From NCBI RefSeq assembly GCF_013368755.1, contig NC_049561.1:4774001-4838000 (forward strand): a stretch of DNA of 64,000 nucleotides, written 5' to 3'. How positions within the stretch are numbered: the stretch's first letter is position 1; the number at the start of each line of letters is the position of its first letter. Source of the stretch: Talaromyces rugulosus (Eukaryota; Ascomycota; Eurotiomycetes; Eurotiales; Trichocomaceae). The notes under the pieces were generated by a model. That model did not search any database, had not been told where the DNA came from, and saw only the letters and a list, made by a program, of their open reading frames with translations. A program made the translations under genes and the position numbers. Shown here one piece after another: positions 21,905-33,795 of the stretch.

Positions 21905-23620
21905 ATGGCTGAAACCCCCAATCAGTCTCGAGATAAGAGCTCGGCTAGCCCTTGGTTTATGCGCAGCGCACTTGCAATTGGCCTTGCTGTAGTGTTTATC
22001 GCACTTCTTAACAATGCCAGACAGTCCTCTACCTCACATTGGTTGGAGTCGTACGGACCCGGAACAGAGTCCGAGACATGCCAGCAAGTACCGAAGCTGT
22101 CCCCAACAAATAAACGAGTCGAGACATACATTCGTGAAACGGTCCAGTCGGCGGAATACCAGCGAGAAGTCATCAAAAAGCTCTCGGGAATTATTCAAAT
22201 CCCATCTGAAAGTTATGACGAATTGGGACCCATTGGTGAAGACGATAGATGGGATATATTCTTCCAAATAGAGAGTTATCTCAAGGATACCTATCCCACG
22301 GTATTTCAGAACGTCAAGCTAGATCATGCCAATACGCACGGATTGATCCTGACATGGCAAGGCAGCGTCTCTCCCTCGCAGGCCAAACCGATTCTCTTGC
22401 TGGCGCATCAAGACGTGGTGCCGGTCCTTATGGAGAATGTGAAGGATTGGACTCATCCGCCATATGATGGTCACTACGACGGCGAGATTATCTGGGGTCG
22501 CGGTGCCACGGACGACAAGGGCTACCTAATATCTATCATTGAGACCCTAGACCTTTTGATCAAGAGCGGATTTACACCAAAGAGAACAGTTATCCTGGCA
22601 TTCGGCTGTGACGAAGAGATCAGCGGCGAAAATTGCGGAAGACCCATCTCGAATTTCCTGCACGAGCAGTACGGAAACGATGGGATATACTTGATCATGG
22701 ACGAAGGGTCCACAGGTATCCAGAGAGAATTCGACCGGTCTTTTGCCATGATTGGTGTCGCAGAAAAGGGCTATTTAGACGTCGGAATCAACGTCTCGTC
22801 GACCGGTGGCCATGCGAGTAACCCGCCGGATCATAATGCCATTGGCATCCTGTCGGAAATTGTGGTTGCAATTGAGAACAATCCATTCCTGGGAAAAATC
22901 ACTTCGAAGAATCCAATGTTTCATTTCTTGGAGTGTGCCGCCGTCTATGCTGCTGGGTCGAGCTTCCCAATGTCGGATCGCCGCACGCTGAGCAAGGCTG
23001 CTGCCCAAGACAACAATATCAGCCAGAAGCAACTCGACCAGGCACTCGGCAATATGAAATACCACTTCAGGACAAGCCAGTCTATGGGAAAGATCAACGG
23101 TGGCGTCAAGATTAATGCCATCCCAGAAACAGCCTCTACAATGGTCAACTTGCGCCTTGCGGTTGAAACTAGTATTGCTCAGGTTGAGGCGCACTACGAG
23201 TCTCTAGTTAAGACAATTTCTAGAAAGCATGGAATGGTATTCAAAGGCTTTCATTCTACATGCGATCCTTCCGTTTCACGGAAGATTTGCCTGTTCGGAG
23301 TAGACGCCTTAGAGCCAGCTCCCATTTCTCCTGCTGATGCCGAATCCTATCACATTTTGTCTGGCACCATCAAGAATGTCCTCAAGCCACTTGGTCAGGA
23401 TGACGAGCTTATTGTAACACCTTATTTAATGCCAGCAAACACCGATACCAAGTTCTTCTGGGCGCTGACCAAGAACATCTACAGATTCACGCCTGTGAAT
23501 CTAGTGGAAAACCTGAACCGAGCGCATACGACCAATGAATTTATTCGAGCTGATGAATTTGTGCGAGAGCCTCTATTTTTCGCAAGCTTAATTCTAAATT
23601 CAGATGACGTTGTGGATTAA
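21905..23620 (+). CDS. M20 carboxypeptidase S-like metallopeptidase, membrane-anchored, 571 aa
   Basis: Intronless; the ATG at 21905 (ACAATGGCTGAAACC) is the start. The N-terminus is a signal anchor (about residues 18-38, MRSALAIGLAVVFIALLN), as in yeast vacuolar carboxypeptidase S. The catalytic core shows the two-zinc M20 motifs: LLLAHQDVVPV (His and Asp) near 165, GRGATDDKG near 206 (bridging Asp), FGCDEEISG near 240 (catalytic and metal Glu), and a conserved His near 500-540. A lid domain is inserted around STGGHASNPPDHNA. It would release C-terminal amino acids from short peptides or cleave N-acyl amino acids, probably in the vacuole or secretory system. It neighbours threonine aldolase and an amino-acid permease, which fits uptake and use of amino-acid conjugates. 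Confidence 0.9.
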   Translation: MAETPNQSRDKSSASPWFMRSALAIGLAVVFIALLNNARQSSTSHWLESYGPGTESETCQQVPKLSPTNKRVETYIRETVQSAEYQREVIKKLSGIIQIPSESYDELGPIGEDDRWDIFFQIESYLKDTYPTVFQNVKLDHANTHGLILTWQGSVSPSQAKPILLLAHQDVVPVLMENVKDWTHPPYDGHYDGEIIWGRGATDDKGYLISIIETLDLLIKSGFTPKRTVILAFGCDEEISGENCGRPISNFLHEQYGNDGIYLIMDEGSTGIQREFDRSFAMIGVAEKGYLDVGINVSSTGGHASNPPDHNAIGILSEIVVAIENNPFLGKITSKNPMFHFLECAAVYAAGSSFPMSDRRTLSKAAAQDNNISQKQLDQALGNMKYHFRTSQSMGKINGGVKINAIPETASTMVNLRLAVETSIAQVEAHYESLVKTISRKHGMVFKGFHSTCDPSVSRKICLFGVDALEPAPISPADAESYHILSGTIKNVLKPLGQDDELIVTPYLMPANTDTKFFWALTKNIYRFTPVNLVENLNRAHTTNEFIRADEFVREPLFFASLILNSDDVVD

Positions 23621-23960
23621 TGAAAGAGGGTTTTTATTTAGATATTGTTTCACACATTAGGGAATGAAATTGGAATTTCCAATCAATCTTTGACCAGAAT
23701 CAATCTATACGGTAGACCAGTTGACATGTAGAGTGAGCCTTCTCCCTTGGAATGTCTAATTTCTTTTTATTATTAGAAGTATTAATTATCGGCTCGAGGT
23801 ATATACCATCTACAAAAGTGACTGGAAAATTAACCAAAAAAGTTTATTCCGAAAACAGAAAGCGGTACCAGTCATACTAGGAAGAACAGAAATATCCAAG
23901 AAATATCAACTAGAGAACAGCGATTATAACCAAAACTCCGCCAAGAACTACCATCTAGCC
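23621..23960. other. Convergent intergenic region
   Basis: AT-rich 3' region between the M20 gene and the permease gene; nothing else is seen. Confidence 0.5.
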
Positions 23961-26094
23961 CTACTCGAACCAGCTGTTGAGCCAACCCGAAATCTTGCCT
24001 CTTTTCCGCGGTTCATACATTGCCTCGTAGAGGTCAATCTGCGCCTTTGTATCTCCAAGCTGAAGATCTGCCTCCCCCAGCCGAACGTATTGCGTCTGCT
24101 TGACGACCTTCCAAAACACAAATGCCACGATGAAAAAGCCGACCATAAGGTAAGAGGTACAGAAGGTCGTGACATCCCAATTGCCGTGAATAAACACAGT
24201 GTAGCCGAGAATCAAGGTTATAACAAATGTCATCACTGCGGCATAATACGCCGCATAGGGTTGGAAGAATCCACGGTAGGGCAAGGTGTTTCGGTCGATG
24301 CCTTGACGTTTGAGAGCAGCGTAAAAATGCAGATATGTCACGATAGTGGCGAAGTAGTTGATCAGGTATGACGCCGTGCAGATTCCTACCAGCCAATTGA
24401 GGACAGTAGCGGAGGTATTGCCGAGTTGTAAAAAGGAAAGAAAACAGAACGCGAGCGATGCGATGGTCGCGTAGACTGGGATACCAAAGCTGTTACACTT
24501 TGCAAAGACAGCCGGCGCTTTGCCATCCACTGCGAGACCGTGGAGTGTACGGATAGACGAATAAACAACATTGTTACCGCAAGATATAACGGACGTCAGG
24601 ATCAGAGCGTTGACTAGGGACGGAAGACCTTTAATTCCGAATTGTACCATTGAAATGACATAGGGGGAGCTATATCAAAATTAGTATAGGTAAACAGGGA
24701 TTATAGTGACAGTACTTACGCAGCTCCGGTGCTACCCTCAGTTCCTTCGATATATTGGAGCAATAATTTGTCGTTGTAAGGAATGACAATCCCGACACAG
24801 AGAGCGCCGCCAAGAAAGAAAATAAGGAGACGCCAGACGAAAGAAGAGAAAGCCTTTCGCATCAATTTTCGAGGGTTCTCTGATTCGCCAGCAGTCATGG
24901 CGATGAATTCAGGGCCGACCATACTACATATATATATGATATGTCAGTCACATTTATTGGAAGGGAGGCACAGTTGATGGTGGTTAAATAGTGGGTACTG
25001 ACGTGAAGGAACCCTGGATTATACAGGAAAGGAATCCGAGAAAGCGTCCGGTGTTTCCAGGAACGAGGTATTCAACAAATCCACCCTTTAAACATGACTA
25101 TTAGCAAGATGGGGCTACATTAGGGAGTGAAATCGTTCGCTTTTGCTTACCGGATTTTTCCAATAAGTAAAACCATAGGCCCAGTGGTCTGGGTTGCCAC
25201 CAACCATGGTGACAAAGGTGTAGGAGATGAGCCCTATCATAAGGAAGACCTTGAAGATGGCAAGGTAAAACTCGGCAGTTCCAAAATACCGGACCGCGAG
25301 CCCGTTGAGCCCACTACGACGCTCAGGTTAGCACTTTCAGTCCGACTGGGACTTTTATTGGTGTAGGTGACTTACGCATAAATCACGAAACAAATCACTA
25401 TAACTGCAGCCACTGGGATTTTGTCGGTCCAATAGGTAAGAAGCACATTGACTGCCGTGATTTCATACGGGATAGCGAAGGCTGAGTGTAGAAAATTCAG
25501 TCAGGGTGGAAATATAATGACCTCGAGGGACTAAGACTTACCCATAAGAAAGAAATAGTTCCATCCCATTGCAAAGCCCCAGGCATCATCCACCCAGAAT
25601 CCGCCTAAGCGGACAAAAGGTGACGCGATAGGGAGATAGGTAACCATCTCGGCTGTATCTCTTCAGTAGCTGTCGAAATATTAAAAAAATACGGAAATGG
25701 GAGAACTCACCGAAGCATTGATTGACGCACCAGATGACAGTTCCGTAAACAACAAACCCCAGGAAAAGGCCCGCTGGACCGCCTTTTGGCAAACTTGCTC
25801 CCATCTGTACAAACAAGGCTATTGCAAAAAAAAAAAAAAAAAAGGTGGTTAGTTTCTGTATTTTGATACCTATAAGACGAACTTACACGTTCCGATAGCG
25901 CCACCCACCGCCAACATTTGGATCTCCTTTCCTCCTAGTCTCCGATGGAGGTGCTCAGAGCCAGCGGAGATGAGCTCAGAGGTCAAACCCTCCTCACTAT
26001 CGTGCTTTTCATCCAGACTTTGGCTGATGCTCTTCGCTACTTTAGGGGTATCCTTGCGGCCATCCACCTCCGAAGAGTGTTTTTGTGGTTCCAT
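23961..26094 (-). CDS. Amino-acid permease (yeast AAT family), eight exons, 563 aa
   Basis: Exons in coding order: 25887-26094, 25711-25818, 25542-25652, 25376-25481, 25151-25313, 25003-25085, 24720-24923 and 23961-24669; introns 50-79 nt and all junctions keep frame. The protein has a soluble acidic N-terminus of about 60 residues, then the permease signature GGAIGTSLFVQMGASLPKGG at the first membrane helix, CFAEMVTYLPIASPF near helix 3, MVGPEFIAMTAGE near helix 6, and SPYVISMVQFGIKGLPSLVN plus NNVVYSSIRTLHGLAVDG near helices 7-8; twelve helices are expected. It is a plasma-membrane H+ symporter for amino acids. Its neighbours (M20 peptidase, threonine aldolase, M24 hydrolase) suggest that it imports the substrate or product of that set. 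One intron contains an 18-base T tract in the sense strand (25826-25843). Confidence 0.93.
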
Positions 26095-26612
26095 GGCGGT
26101 CAAAGTGCCTTGGGGACGAAATGAAAGGATAGTCAATATAGTTGAAGAATAATATGGTAATTATTTATTCATGAGCATCGGAAAATGGATAGAAGTGATG
26201 GAGTTGTAGGGTTATTAACTCAATGTCAATGTAAGAGACAAAGACCAACTAGCCCAATGCAGCCTCTCTCCATGTGTACTCTAGTCATAATAATAAAATG
26301 ACCCACTTGTGCTATTATACTACTTCGTGTTCCGTTATCTCGGATTCGTAGGCGACGGGGCAAATTTCCCAGTACGACCTTTCCCCGCACTCTAGTTCCA
26401 CTTCGGTTATCTTTGACCTTCTGAATTTCGCCACTTTTTTTAACTTTGGCTGTGATAGTACCTCGTATGTCAGATATCGTATTTCTAGTATTGCTTTTTT
26501 TTCCGCGGGAAATTTGCGTGCCGTTCTTACCCTGGCGTTTATCTTTTGAAGGCAAGTACGTCGTTATTGTTTTTTTTGATAGCACAGTGTTCAGTACGAG
26601 GCTTTTTCCCCA
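26095..26612. promoter_or_regulatory. Divergent promoter, permease / peroxin
   Basis: 518 bp between the start codons of the permease (minus) and the Pex11-type gene (plus). No defined operator is recognised. Confidence 0.35.
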
Positions 26613-27431
26613 ATGGCTCAATTGTCACTCCCCAAGCAACTGGCCAACTTTACCAGTTCCACGACTGGCCTGGACTTGGGCCTCCGCCTGCTCCATGCAT
26701 TGACCCTTATCGGAACCGGGATTGAGCTCGATAGCGCTACTATCATGAGATGTTCAGTTGCAGCAGAACAGATAGGACTAGGTGGGTTGATTGCTACTAT
26801 TCTTCCATAGCATGAATTTCCAGTATTAATTTTACCTTCAGGGAGGCGGTATCTTCGCTTCTTCGATTTCCTCGGTTGTTTCCAAAATGTTCAAGACATT
26901 TTGGCTACAGGAAATTCCATGAGAACGAGGAAGCAAATTCTAGATATGGCCGAATCCAGCGCTTTGGGAATGTATCTGGTTTTGGAGGGAACGACCATGG
27001 TGAGTTGTCCGAATTCCAGATAATAGCGCAATGCTAAACATATAATACAGCTGCATGACATGAATATCTACTCAGTTTCGTGGTACACGCCAGTTCTACT
27101 TGAAGCGTACAAGTTCTGGTTCTATGCCATTTGTATAGCAATTGCTAGAACTATGTTGGATCTTCTCCTTGAACCAGTGACATCCGTATATCACAATAGC
27201 TCTGGGGATGCCAACGAAAAAAAGGGGGGCAAATCCGGCAATCCCTCTCCCTCGGAACCTGTCCCATCGACTGTATCTCTCTTGAACCAGCTTGTGATTG
27301 ACAGTTTGAACTTGACAATCCCCGGGTCTTTATTGGGATGGATCCCTGTGAGTGACATGGGCGTTGCTATCGCGATGCTGATTACCACTATACTTGTGTG
27401 GCCAGCTGTCTGGGGGAAAACGCAGAAGTAG
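26613..27431 (+). CDS. Peroxisome proliferation protein, Pex11 family, 235 aa
   Basis: Three exons: 26613-26781, 26842-26999 and 27051-27431 (introns 60 and 51 nt). The spliced protein has the Pex11 hallmarks: an amphipathic N-terminus, RRYLRFFDFLGCFQNVQDIL at about residues 58-77, SALGMYLVLEGTTMLHDMN after the second junction, a central helix around FWFYAICIAIARTMLDLLL, a Ser/Pro/Lys-rich linker, and a C-terminal hydrophobic segment VAIAMLITTILVWPAVWG. Pex11 proteins elongate and divide peroxisomes from the membrane. At 235 aa it matches the filamentous-fungal Pex11C-like paralogue better than the main Pex11, but the paralogue cannot be fixed by eye. A catabolic gene set next door could use peroxisomes; that is speculative. 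Confidence 0.85.
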
Positions 27432-28042
27432 ATTGCGATGTCAATTGACTTGTGAGAGGGTATAGCGTCTAGAATTATGCATGTGTAGTATATAGAATAG
27501 ACACAAGAGAAATAAAGAATAGTAAGCTAATAGAGTCTTTTCACCCAAACCCTGGCAGTCTGTTTTAACTTTTAACCGAGAGGGCAGTAAGTCACTGGTA
27601 GTCCTATTTTTTCTTGGAAATTTTGACCGCATCGTCAACGATAACGATATCTGTAGGCATCAATCTATAGATATAACGTGCCTTTAGGCGTTAGGGCTAC
27701 CAATGATAACAGGCGTGTTACCGATTAGACACGGACTATATTGCCTAACATGGCACCAGCAATATGCCCAAGGTCTCAGTTCATTTCTCAATCGACATAA
27801 CATTTTGTAAACTACATGAAAATACCTATATGACAAATATGTGCGATGCCTGGCTAAGGTTTAGTAAATTATAGCCTTGATTATAGAACACATCGACACA
27901 CATCTGATGTTCTTGTCTTATTCCCTGATATTTAAGCCTTTTCTATAATCCTATATCCACTCTCAGATTAGCCCTAATATTGTATTAAATCCGTAATCAA
28001 AAGTTAGGTAATTGAGCTCAAACCATATGCTCACTACCTAAT
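27432..28042. other. Convergent intergenic region
   Basis: AT-rich region of 0.6 kb between the peroxin and MFS genes. No gene, tRNA or repeat is recognised. Confidence 0.5.
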
Positions 28043-29735
28043 TTAGGAATCCATCCCCAGAAATAGAAGCGGGATCAAAATCACAGCAAAAAGAGATCCG
28101 GCAACGGCAAATGGAAGGCCTGACCACTCAATTCCCATGTGCATACCTGCAGCATACAATTTGGCAAAGACTGGCCCGGCTATGATGATACCAATTGATT
28201 GGGATACGGACATGGCCGTGTACAGAGTCGCGACATGTTCCGCTGGAGTGAAAGAAGTGGCGACGCTGATAATCGCGACCACGAATGGCATGGAGAGTGA
28301 TAGAAATAGACACCCGATAATGAGTGGTATTGGGCCAGATGCGATGAAGATCAAGAAATAACCTATTATGCCAGATACTGCGGCGATTCTGGAGATAGTT
28401 AGGTCTTTTTTCAGAGTGGTGCAATGCAATCGCCGGATAAGAAAGGACGACAATAGCGGCACAAACACGAGGAAAGTTGCTAGAGTCATGCAGCTTCGAA
28501 TTAAATTCAGATAGCTTGCCTGTATTAATGGTTAGTGAAATTAAAAGCCAGAATGTAAGCGAGAACCTACTTGAGAGATACTCCAGTGGTACTTTGTAGA
28601 TGCATACTGCATGAGCAGAAACGAAGAACTTCTATCTAGAATGCCGGCCAAAACAACCGCCAGACAAATAAGAAGTCTGGGGTTTCTCCATATGAATTCC
28701 GTTTCAGTGACAAAGTGTTCTGCTTTGCTGATGGCAAGACGAAGCAAGCTCCGTTTTAATAATGATGCCTGAAGAGGTCCTGCAATTTCCTGATCGCCAG
28801 GGTCCTCCAGCACCAGTCTTCTATTTGATTCATCAAGGGTTTCAGGAACCAAGACGCTGAATGCGGCTCCGACAAGTACGAAAATTGGGCCTAGCATAAA
28901 TGGAATCCACGGGTTAATAATCATGGTGGTTGCACTGATAGGAGTCGCTACCACTTCGGCGATGTTAGGCAATGAGACCAAACAAAATAAAGCGGTAGCT
29001 CTGCTTCGAATTAGTATACGATTTTTGTTCCTTCAAATCTGAGAGCTCAAATACCTTTGCTCTTCATTGAAAACGTCAGCTATGATGGTCATTAGCATGA
29101 ACATAGCAAACTGATCACCACCTCCGGGTGCTCGAAACATCCCAGTCAACCAAACTAGGCGGAGAGGCCAGTTGAACCAGCCTGTGATAATCAGTATATC
29201 AACGTTGTAAATGAGCCAGGGTATCCGTACAGAGAACTCTCGGCCAGCATTCACTCAATGCTGTCGCTGCTGTGGAAAGGATAACAAAGGGTCTTCGTCC
29301 AATTTTGTCCGCCAGAACGCCATAAGGCAGGGCCAGAGCAAGGGCTGCTTGGGGCGTCAGCTACTGTTTGAACAGATGGAGAGGCAACCTACCTGGTAAA
29401 ACATCAAGAGTGTTCTTCCATCCACTGATTAAAGCAAGCTCGCTCTGTACATGCTCTGATTTGCAAATACTGTCAATATATATATTCGCATGTGCAGCCT
29501 CCTGGTCGAGGGACCGCTTGTAGTTTTCACAAATGATGTCCTCGAATATCTTTAATTGTGGAGCTGTCCCTACGAAATGCCCAAAATTGACAGAAAACAT
29601 CAGGAAGGCTGCGATTAGCATTACCCTCCATTGAATCCACGTCCATCGGGGAAGAATCTTGCTTAGTATTCCCTGTTGAGATCGAGAACTTTCCAGAAGA
29701 GGGGTGTTTTCGTTGTTATCTGTTGCGGAGACCAT
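28043..29735 (-). CDS. Major facilitator superfamily transporter, five exons, 488 aa
   Basis: Exons in coding order: 29393-29735, 29255-29344, 29055-29181, 28571-29000 and 28043-28519; introns 48-73 nt. The protein begins with a cytosolic stretch ending NENTPLLESSRSQ and a first membrane helix at WRVMLIAAFLMFSVNFGHFV. The MFS loop motif appears as LPYGVLADKIGRRPFVIL after the first junction, and later helices include RLVWLTGMFRAPGGGDQFAMFM and FVVAIISVATSFTPAEHVATLYT. A large central loop (DESNRRLVLEDPGDQEIAG) divides the two halves. This subgroup is frequent in fungal secondary-metabolite loci and is expected to export a small molecule or take up a nutrient. The next gene upstream on the same strand is the PRISE-type reductase. 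Confidence 0.9.
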
Positions 29736-30549
29736 TCTGATGAGGTTACGTCTCAAAGAACTCGAGCTTGAAGTCAAAGCGGCACCGCCAAAAAAAAAAA
29801 AAAAAAGGATACTGTGTATAATTTAAAATGCTGTGTCTACATATTGGTAGTTCATTCTCTGTTGTGGGTGATTCAATGTTGAAATACAGGGGTAACTAGG
29901 CAGCCAGGAAACATGGCAATCCGGAAGAATGGTAGATCCGAGATATACACTCGGAAAATTTTGGTCGCCATAAAAACATTTAAATACGAAGTATTATGAC
30001 TAAAGAGCCATAACTAGGGAGAGTTATACAATAACCTTGCCAAAATTTGGTTTTTTTTTTTTTTTTTTTTTTTCAAAAATATTCAAAATTAATGCCGCAA
30101 AAGATTGTTTCTATGTACCAATTATATTCCAAATATTTGTTAATGATAGGATTAGTCTAAATTTAGCTTGTGTCGGATTATATTGTGTAAAAGTACATTG
30201 ATGTATGGGGGTGGTCGCTTCAATGTTATATAGGGGAAATCGCCCCTAAGGAAAAGTCCTCAAAAACTAAACGGCTTCATAATAAGTTATTAACCTTTTC
30301 TCCTTTCGTTGTTTGTAGCGCATTCAGCTCTATTGACACGGCTCCGCTCTTCCAGTCCATCAATTAATAATATAATTCTGCTCCTTTAGCTAGGATATCC
30401 CGAGTATCACATCGTAACTACTCTAGTCTGTTGGTATGAGCTCTATTTTTATATTTATAGTATGGTTTTTTACTTATAATTATTTCGATTTATTATAGAT
30501 ATAGCAAATCCTGAGCACCGATAGAATAGTATCAGTCCTTCACAACAAT
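29736..30549. other. AT-rich intergenic region with a T tract
   Basis: 0.8 kb, strongly AT-rich, with an uninterrupted T run at 30051-30073. No gene is recognised. Confidence 0.55.
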
Positions 30550-31936
30550 CTAAATCAGTGGCTTCGGCTCCTTTGCCTTTAACCGTGGCAACATTCCCAA
30601 ATCGCCCATCTCCGAGTAGATATCAAACAGTGACTCCATGGTATCCACAAACCCATTCCAGCCCAGCCTGCGAGCCTTGTTCATGTTCATAGTCGGCACT
30701 TTTCGGAACGCCTGGTCACCAAAGGAGAAATTGGCTTCGACGTCGTCAAACGGGTTGCTGGTCAGTTGCCCTCCGGACTGTCGCTGCAAATCGACCCAGG
30801 CTGCCTTGTTCTCGGGACGTGAAGCCCAGTCGACAAGTCTGAATGTCGTGCGATGGATGAGCGGAGGGCCGTATCTAGAACTATCAGCATGCAAATTATA
30901 TACACGATAGAATATGAAGATTGACTTACCCCATCGGAGTGTCAACACCGGCCTTGCCCACTGATTCGTCAAACTTGGACAAATCTTCCTCTGGTGGAAC
31001 GATCCCCTTTTCGACGCCGAACCAGCGGGCAAGCTCTTCATAAAGTCGATCCCAGGTCATCGGCCCTGTGTCCTGTGCGTTAAACGCCTGGTTTTTTGCT
31101 TTGTCCTCCAAGACAGCCCACTCAGATAGAAAACCTGTCAACAAAGCAGTGGAATGGTGTCCCTCATACTGCCATGTCTCCCAGTCACTCGGGAAAGCTA
31201 TCGGTTCTCCCTTGTGAGCTTGCACGGCCGCGTAAATAGCAACGGGAAGAAGAGCGTTCATTTGAGCGTTGGACACCGCGCCCAGGACCCAGGCCGGCCT
31301 GATCACGTTCCACGACGTATTGTTTGCTTTGCAATATTCAAACAAGATCTTTTCCTGCGGATAGTAGAAATTCGGCTCCAGATGGTTCGGGACAGGATCC
31401 GACTCAATGGCAGGCGTGCGCAGGCGACCGATTTGCACGCCATAGTTTTTTGCGCCGGTTTGCAGGAGGAAGCGCTTCGGAGTGATTCTGGCGAGCGTGA
31501 TTGCTTTTAAAAAGTTGTCGAGCAGCGCTACATTCACTTTGACGAGTTCTTCTGCATTGCTCCAAACCGCGGCACCGGGCGCCGGCGTCGGCTGCAGATA
31601 CGAATAGAAAAAGATATAATCTGCGACTATACCGGCCGACTTCAGCGCCTGCGCAATGTTTGCAGGGTCATCGAGGAAATCAACAGCGACATGCTGCACA
31701 CGAGATCTTTGAGACTCGGATAAAAGGCCCATCATCTCGGCAGGCGGGGGACGGCGCGACAGGGCATAGATCTTGGACCATCGCTCAGGGCTTGCGAGCA
31801 GTGCGCGGAGAAGGTGAAACCCCGAGATGCCATTTGCGCCGGTAATTATGGCTGTTAGGCCTGTGATGGATGGGTCAAAGGTTGGCAGGTTGCGGAAGAT
31901 GCCTTTGTCGTGGACGGGGAAGCGTTCTGAGCCCAT
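30550..31936 (-). CDS. PRISE-type (progesterone 5beta-reductase/iridoid synthase-like) reductase, 445 aa
   Basis: Two exons, 30930-31936 and 30550-30880, intron 49 nt. It is an atypical SDR with the Rossmann motif ITGANGISGFHLLRAL near residue 32, YALSRRPPP (NADPH specificity), VAVDFLDD, FFYSYLQPTP, the active-site Lys/Tyr region LLQTGAKNYGVQIG near 160, and the family-typical NFYYPQEKILFEY near 190. Plant PRISE enzymes reduce activated C=C bonds of enones; fungal members occur in metabolite clusters. The C-terminal exon ends in a lid helix region (TMESLFDIYSEMGDLGM). TATATAAA at about 32029-32036, 93 bp upstream of the start, is a plausible TATA box. The substrate is unknown; MFS, AKR and methyltransferase neighbours suggest a shared pathway. 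Confidence 0.9.
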
Positions 31937-33107
31937 TTTCTTTTATATTCCAATTAATAAGTTCCTGTGAAACAGTGGAAGATGATTTATTGATTGATTG
32001 TTAATTCATAATCTGAAATAGAGGCCGGTTTATATACTGACATCATGATACATGAGGGGTTGACAATTGATGTTAGTCATCGTCGGCTCTACTGAGCTTC
32101 GGTACCGAAACATACGTCGATTATCGGCTATATGCAATGAATCGATTTCAAATAAACGGGATTTGCTTTAGATTCTCGCGAATACGGCAGCATTGAGCCT
32201 TTGAAAATATGACAAATCCACAGGTGTAGAATTGCAGACTTTCCCAATCCGGAGATTTCGCTGTTGTATGCATTCGGTCCCGAGGTAGTGGATCTTTACA
32301 ATTGACATTTGGAACATTGGAAGCTTTGAAGGTTTGTGAAATTATTATAAATCAACAGAGTTTGAACATGCTTATAGATCAATTGATCCATTGACGTCAA
32401 CTAGTGATTATTTCGCATCACCTCAACCCCGACTTCCTCAATTTAGACACCCTTCCATTCAGGTTATGAAACCACAGAGTGAAAATACAGCACGGATATT
32501 CTTCTCAGTGATGGAAATAACCTCGCCAGTGTAAACCAGTGGTTCTAATCAATTTAACTTTATAAAGACTCAGACAACTGGCTTGGGATTCTAGACCTGA
32601 ATTAAACTATTCAAGACCAACGCCTATTTCTGATTGGGTAGCTTTAACCATAAAGATTGCAACCTGACAAGCACCTCGCGCTAGATGCGGTAAGATCCAT
32701 GAAAAATTTCTCCTACAGAGCTATAATTATGCTAGTAGTAGGGTCCTCCTCGCCGTCTGGGCAATCCTGCGATCTGCAATGGGGCCAGCGACTTTTGAGT
32801 GGACCGGAATACGCCCAAGTGATCAAGCCACCAATAATAATATACAGAATAAATGTTGGGATTTTGCCGTTTATTATTGTGTCGTTCTTAAGAGTAGTAT
32901 TGAATGCGCCCAGCTGGAAACATGTGCGGCTAAAACCTAGTCCTAATTAGAGTATTTACGCTGAAACTTGAGTATTTACAGCGATCAGTTGGGTGGATGT
33001 AACATGGAGATTAAACAACTTTGCAGATATAAAGGATGCTGCCACCACTTGGAATTTTACCCACAGCAAAACAACATTGAAATCGAATACATTGCTATAT
33101 CGCCGAA
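31937..33107. other. Divergent intergenic region with TATA boxes for both flanking genes
   Basis: 1.17 kb between the PRISE gene (minus) and the small secreted protein gene (plus). A TATA box for the minus gene lies at 32029-32036 and one for the plus gene, TATAAA, at 33027-33032, 76 bp before the start codon. No other gene is seen. Confidence 0.5.
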
Positions 33108-33562
33108 ATGAAGATTGCCATCGCCGCGTCTATCGCTCTTCTCGGAGCCTTGTCCCAAGGATACACCCTTACAGCTTGCGAAGGCGACAGGTGTCAGGAT
33201 AACTGCAAGACCTTCACGTTCGTACCCTAAAATGGTCTGAGCCATTTTTTTCTTCCCCATATATTCTAACCCCGTGCAGCGGACCAGATGTGACCGGCCC
33301 ACCAGGAACCGTCGGCGAATGCGTCGACGTTGGCTTCTTCGTACAGAGCTTCTTGTTCATCCAAGACAACGACGACTACACCTGGACAGAGGCAATCGGC
33401 GGATGGCCGAGCAACGAAACCTGTGTAGCCAGCGCAGATGGATTGCGCAATGCGCCCATTTCTGGTACTTCGGCGAACGAGAACTTTGTGACATGTTCCA
33501 ACCTAGAAGTAAACACCGATCCGGACCAAGGGTTTACACAGTTTCTTGTCGGGCAGTATTGA
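33108..33562 (+). CDS. Small secreted cysteine-rich protein, 130 aa
   Basis: Two exons, 33108-33217 and 33280-33562, intron 62 nt (GTTCGT..GTGCAG). The protein starts MKIAIAASIALLGALSQG, a clear signal peptide with cleavage likely around residue 18, and continues into a mature part of about 110 residues with six cysteines at 24, 29, 33, 51, 85 and 109, enough for three disulfides. It is rich in Gly, Thr, Asn and Asp and acidic overall. No known domain is recognised. Size, secretion signal, even cysteine count and a TATA box close upstream fit a fungal extracellular effector-like or cell-surface protein; function is unknown. Confidence 0.85.
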
Positions 33563-33795
33563 TGGTGATTGATTAATCAATCGGGCTTGGATTACGAATA
33601 TTAGGTGTATATACAGACTATAATTGACACGTGAACGGGCGTTTACAACCAAAAATGGATACTACATAGCTATTAATCAAAAATCGGGCAATCCTAGTAC
33701 AGGAATTAGACAGCCCCAGCTCCTATGGATCATACCAAAAAAAAAAAAAAAAAATGATGCATGTACAGTCCAGACCAGCATAGCTACTCATCCGT

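Noticed and set aside
26446..26703. Plus-strand frame running into the peroxin
   Set aside because: Different frame from the supported Pex11 exon and no motif upstream of it.
28137..29254. Unspliced frames in the MFS locus as separate genes
   Set aside because: They are exons of one gene; joined frames restore the MFS motifs and all junction phases.
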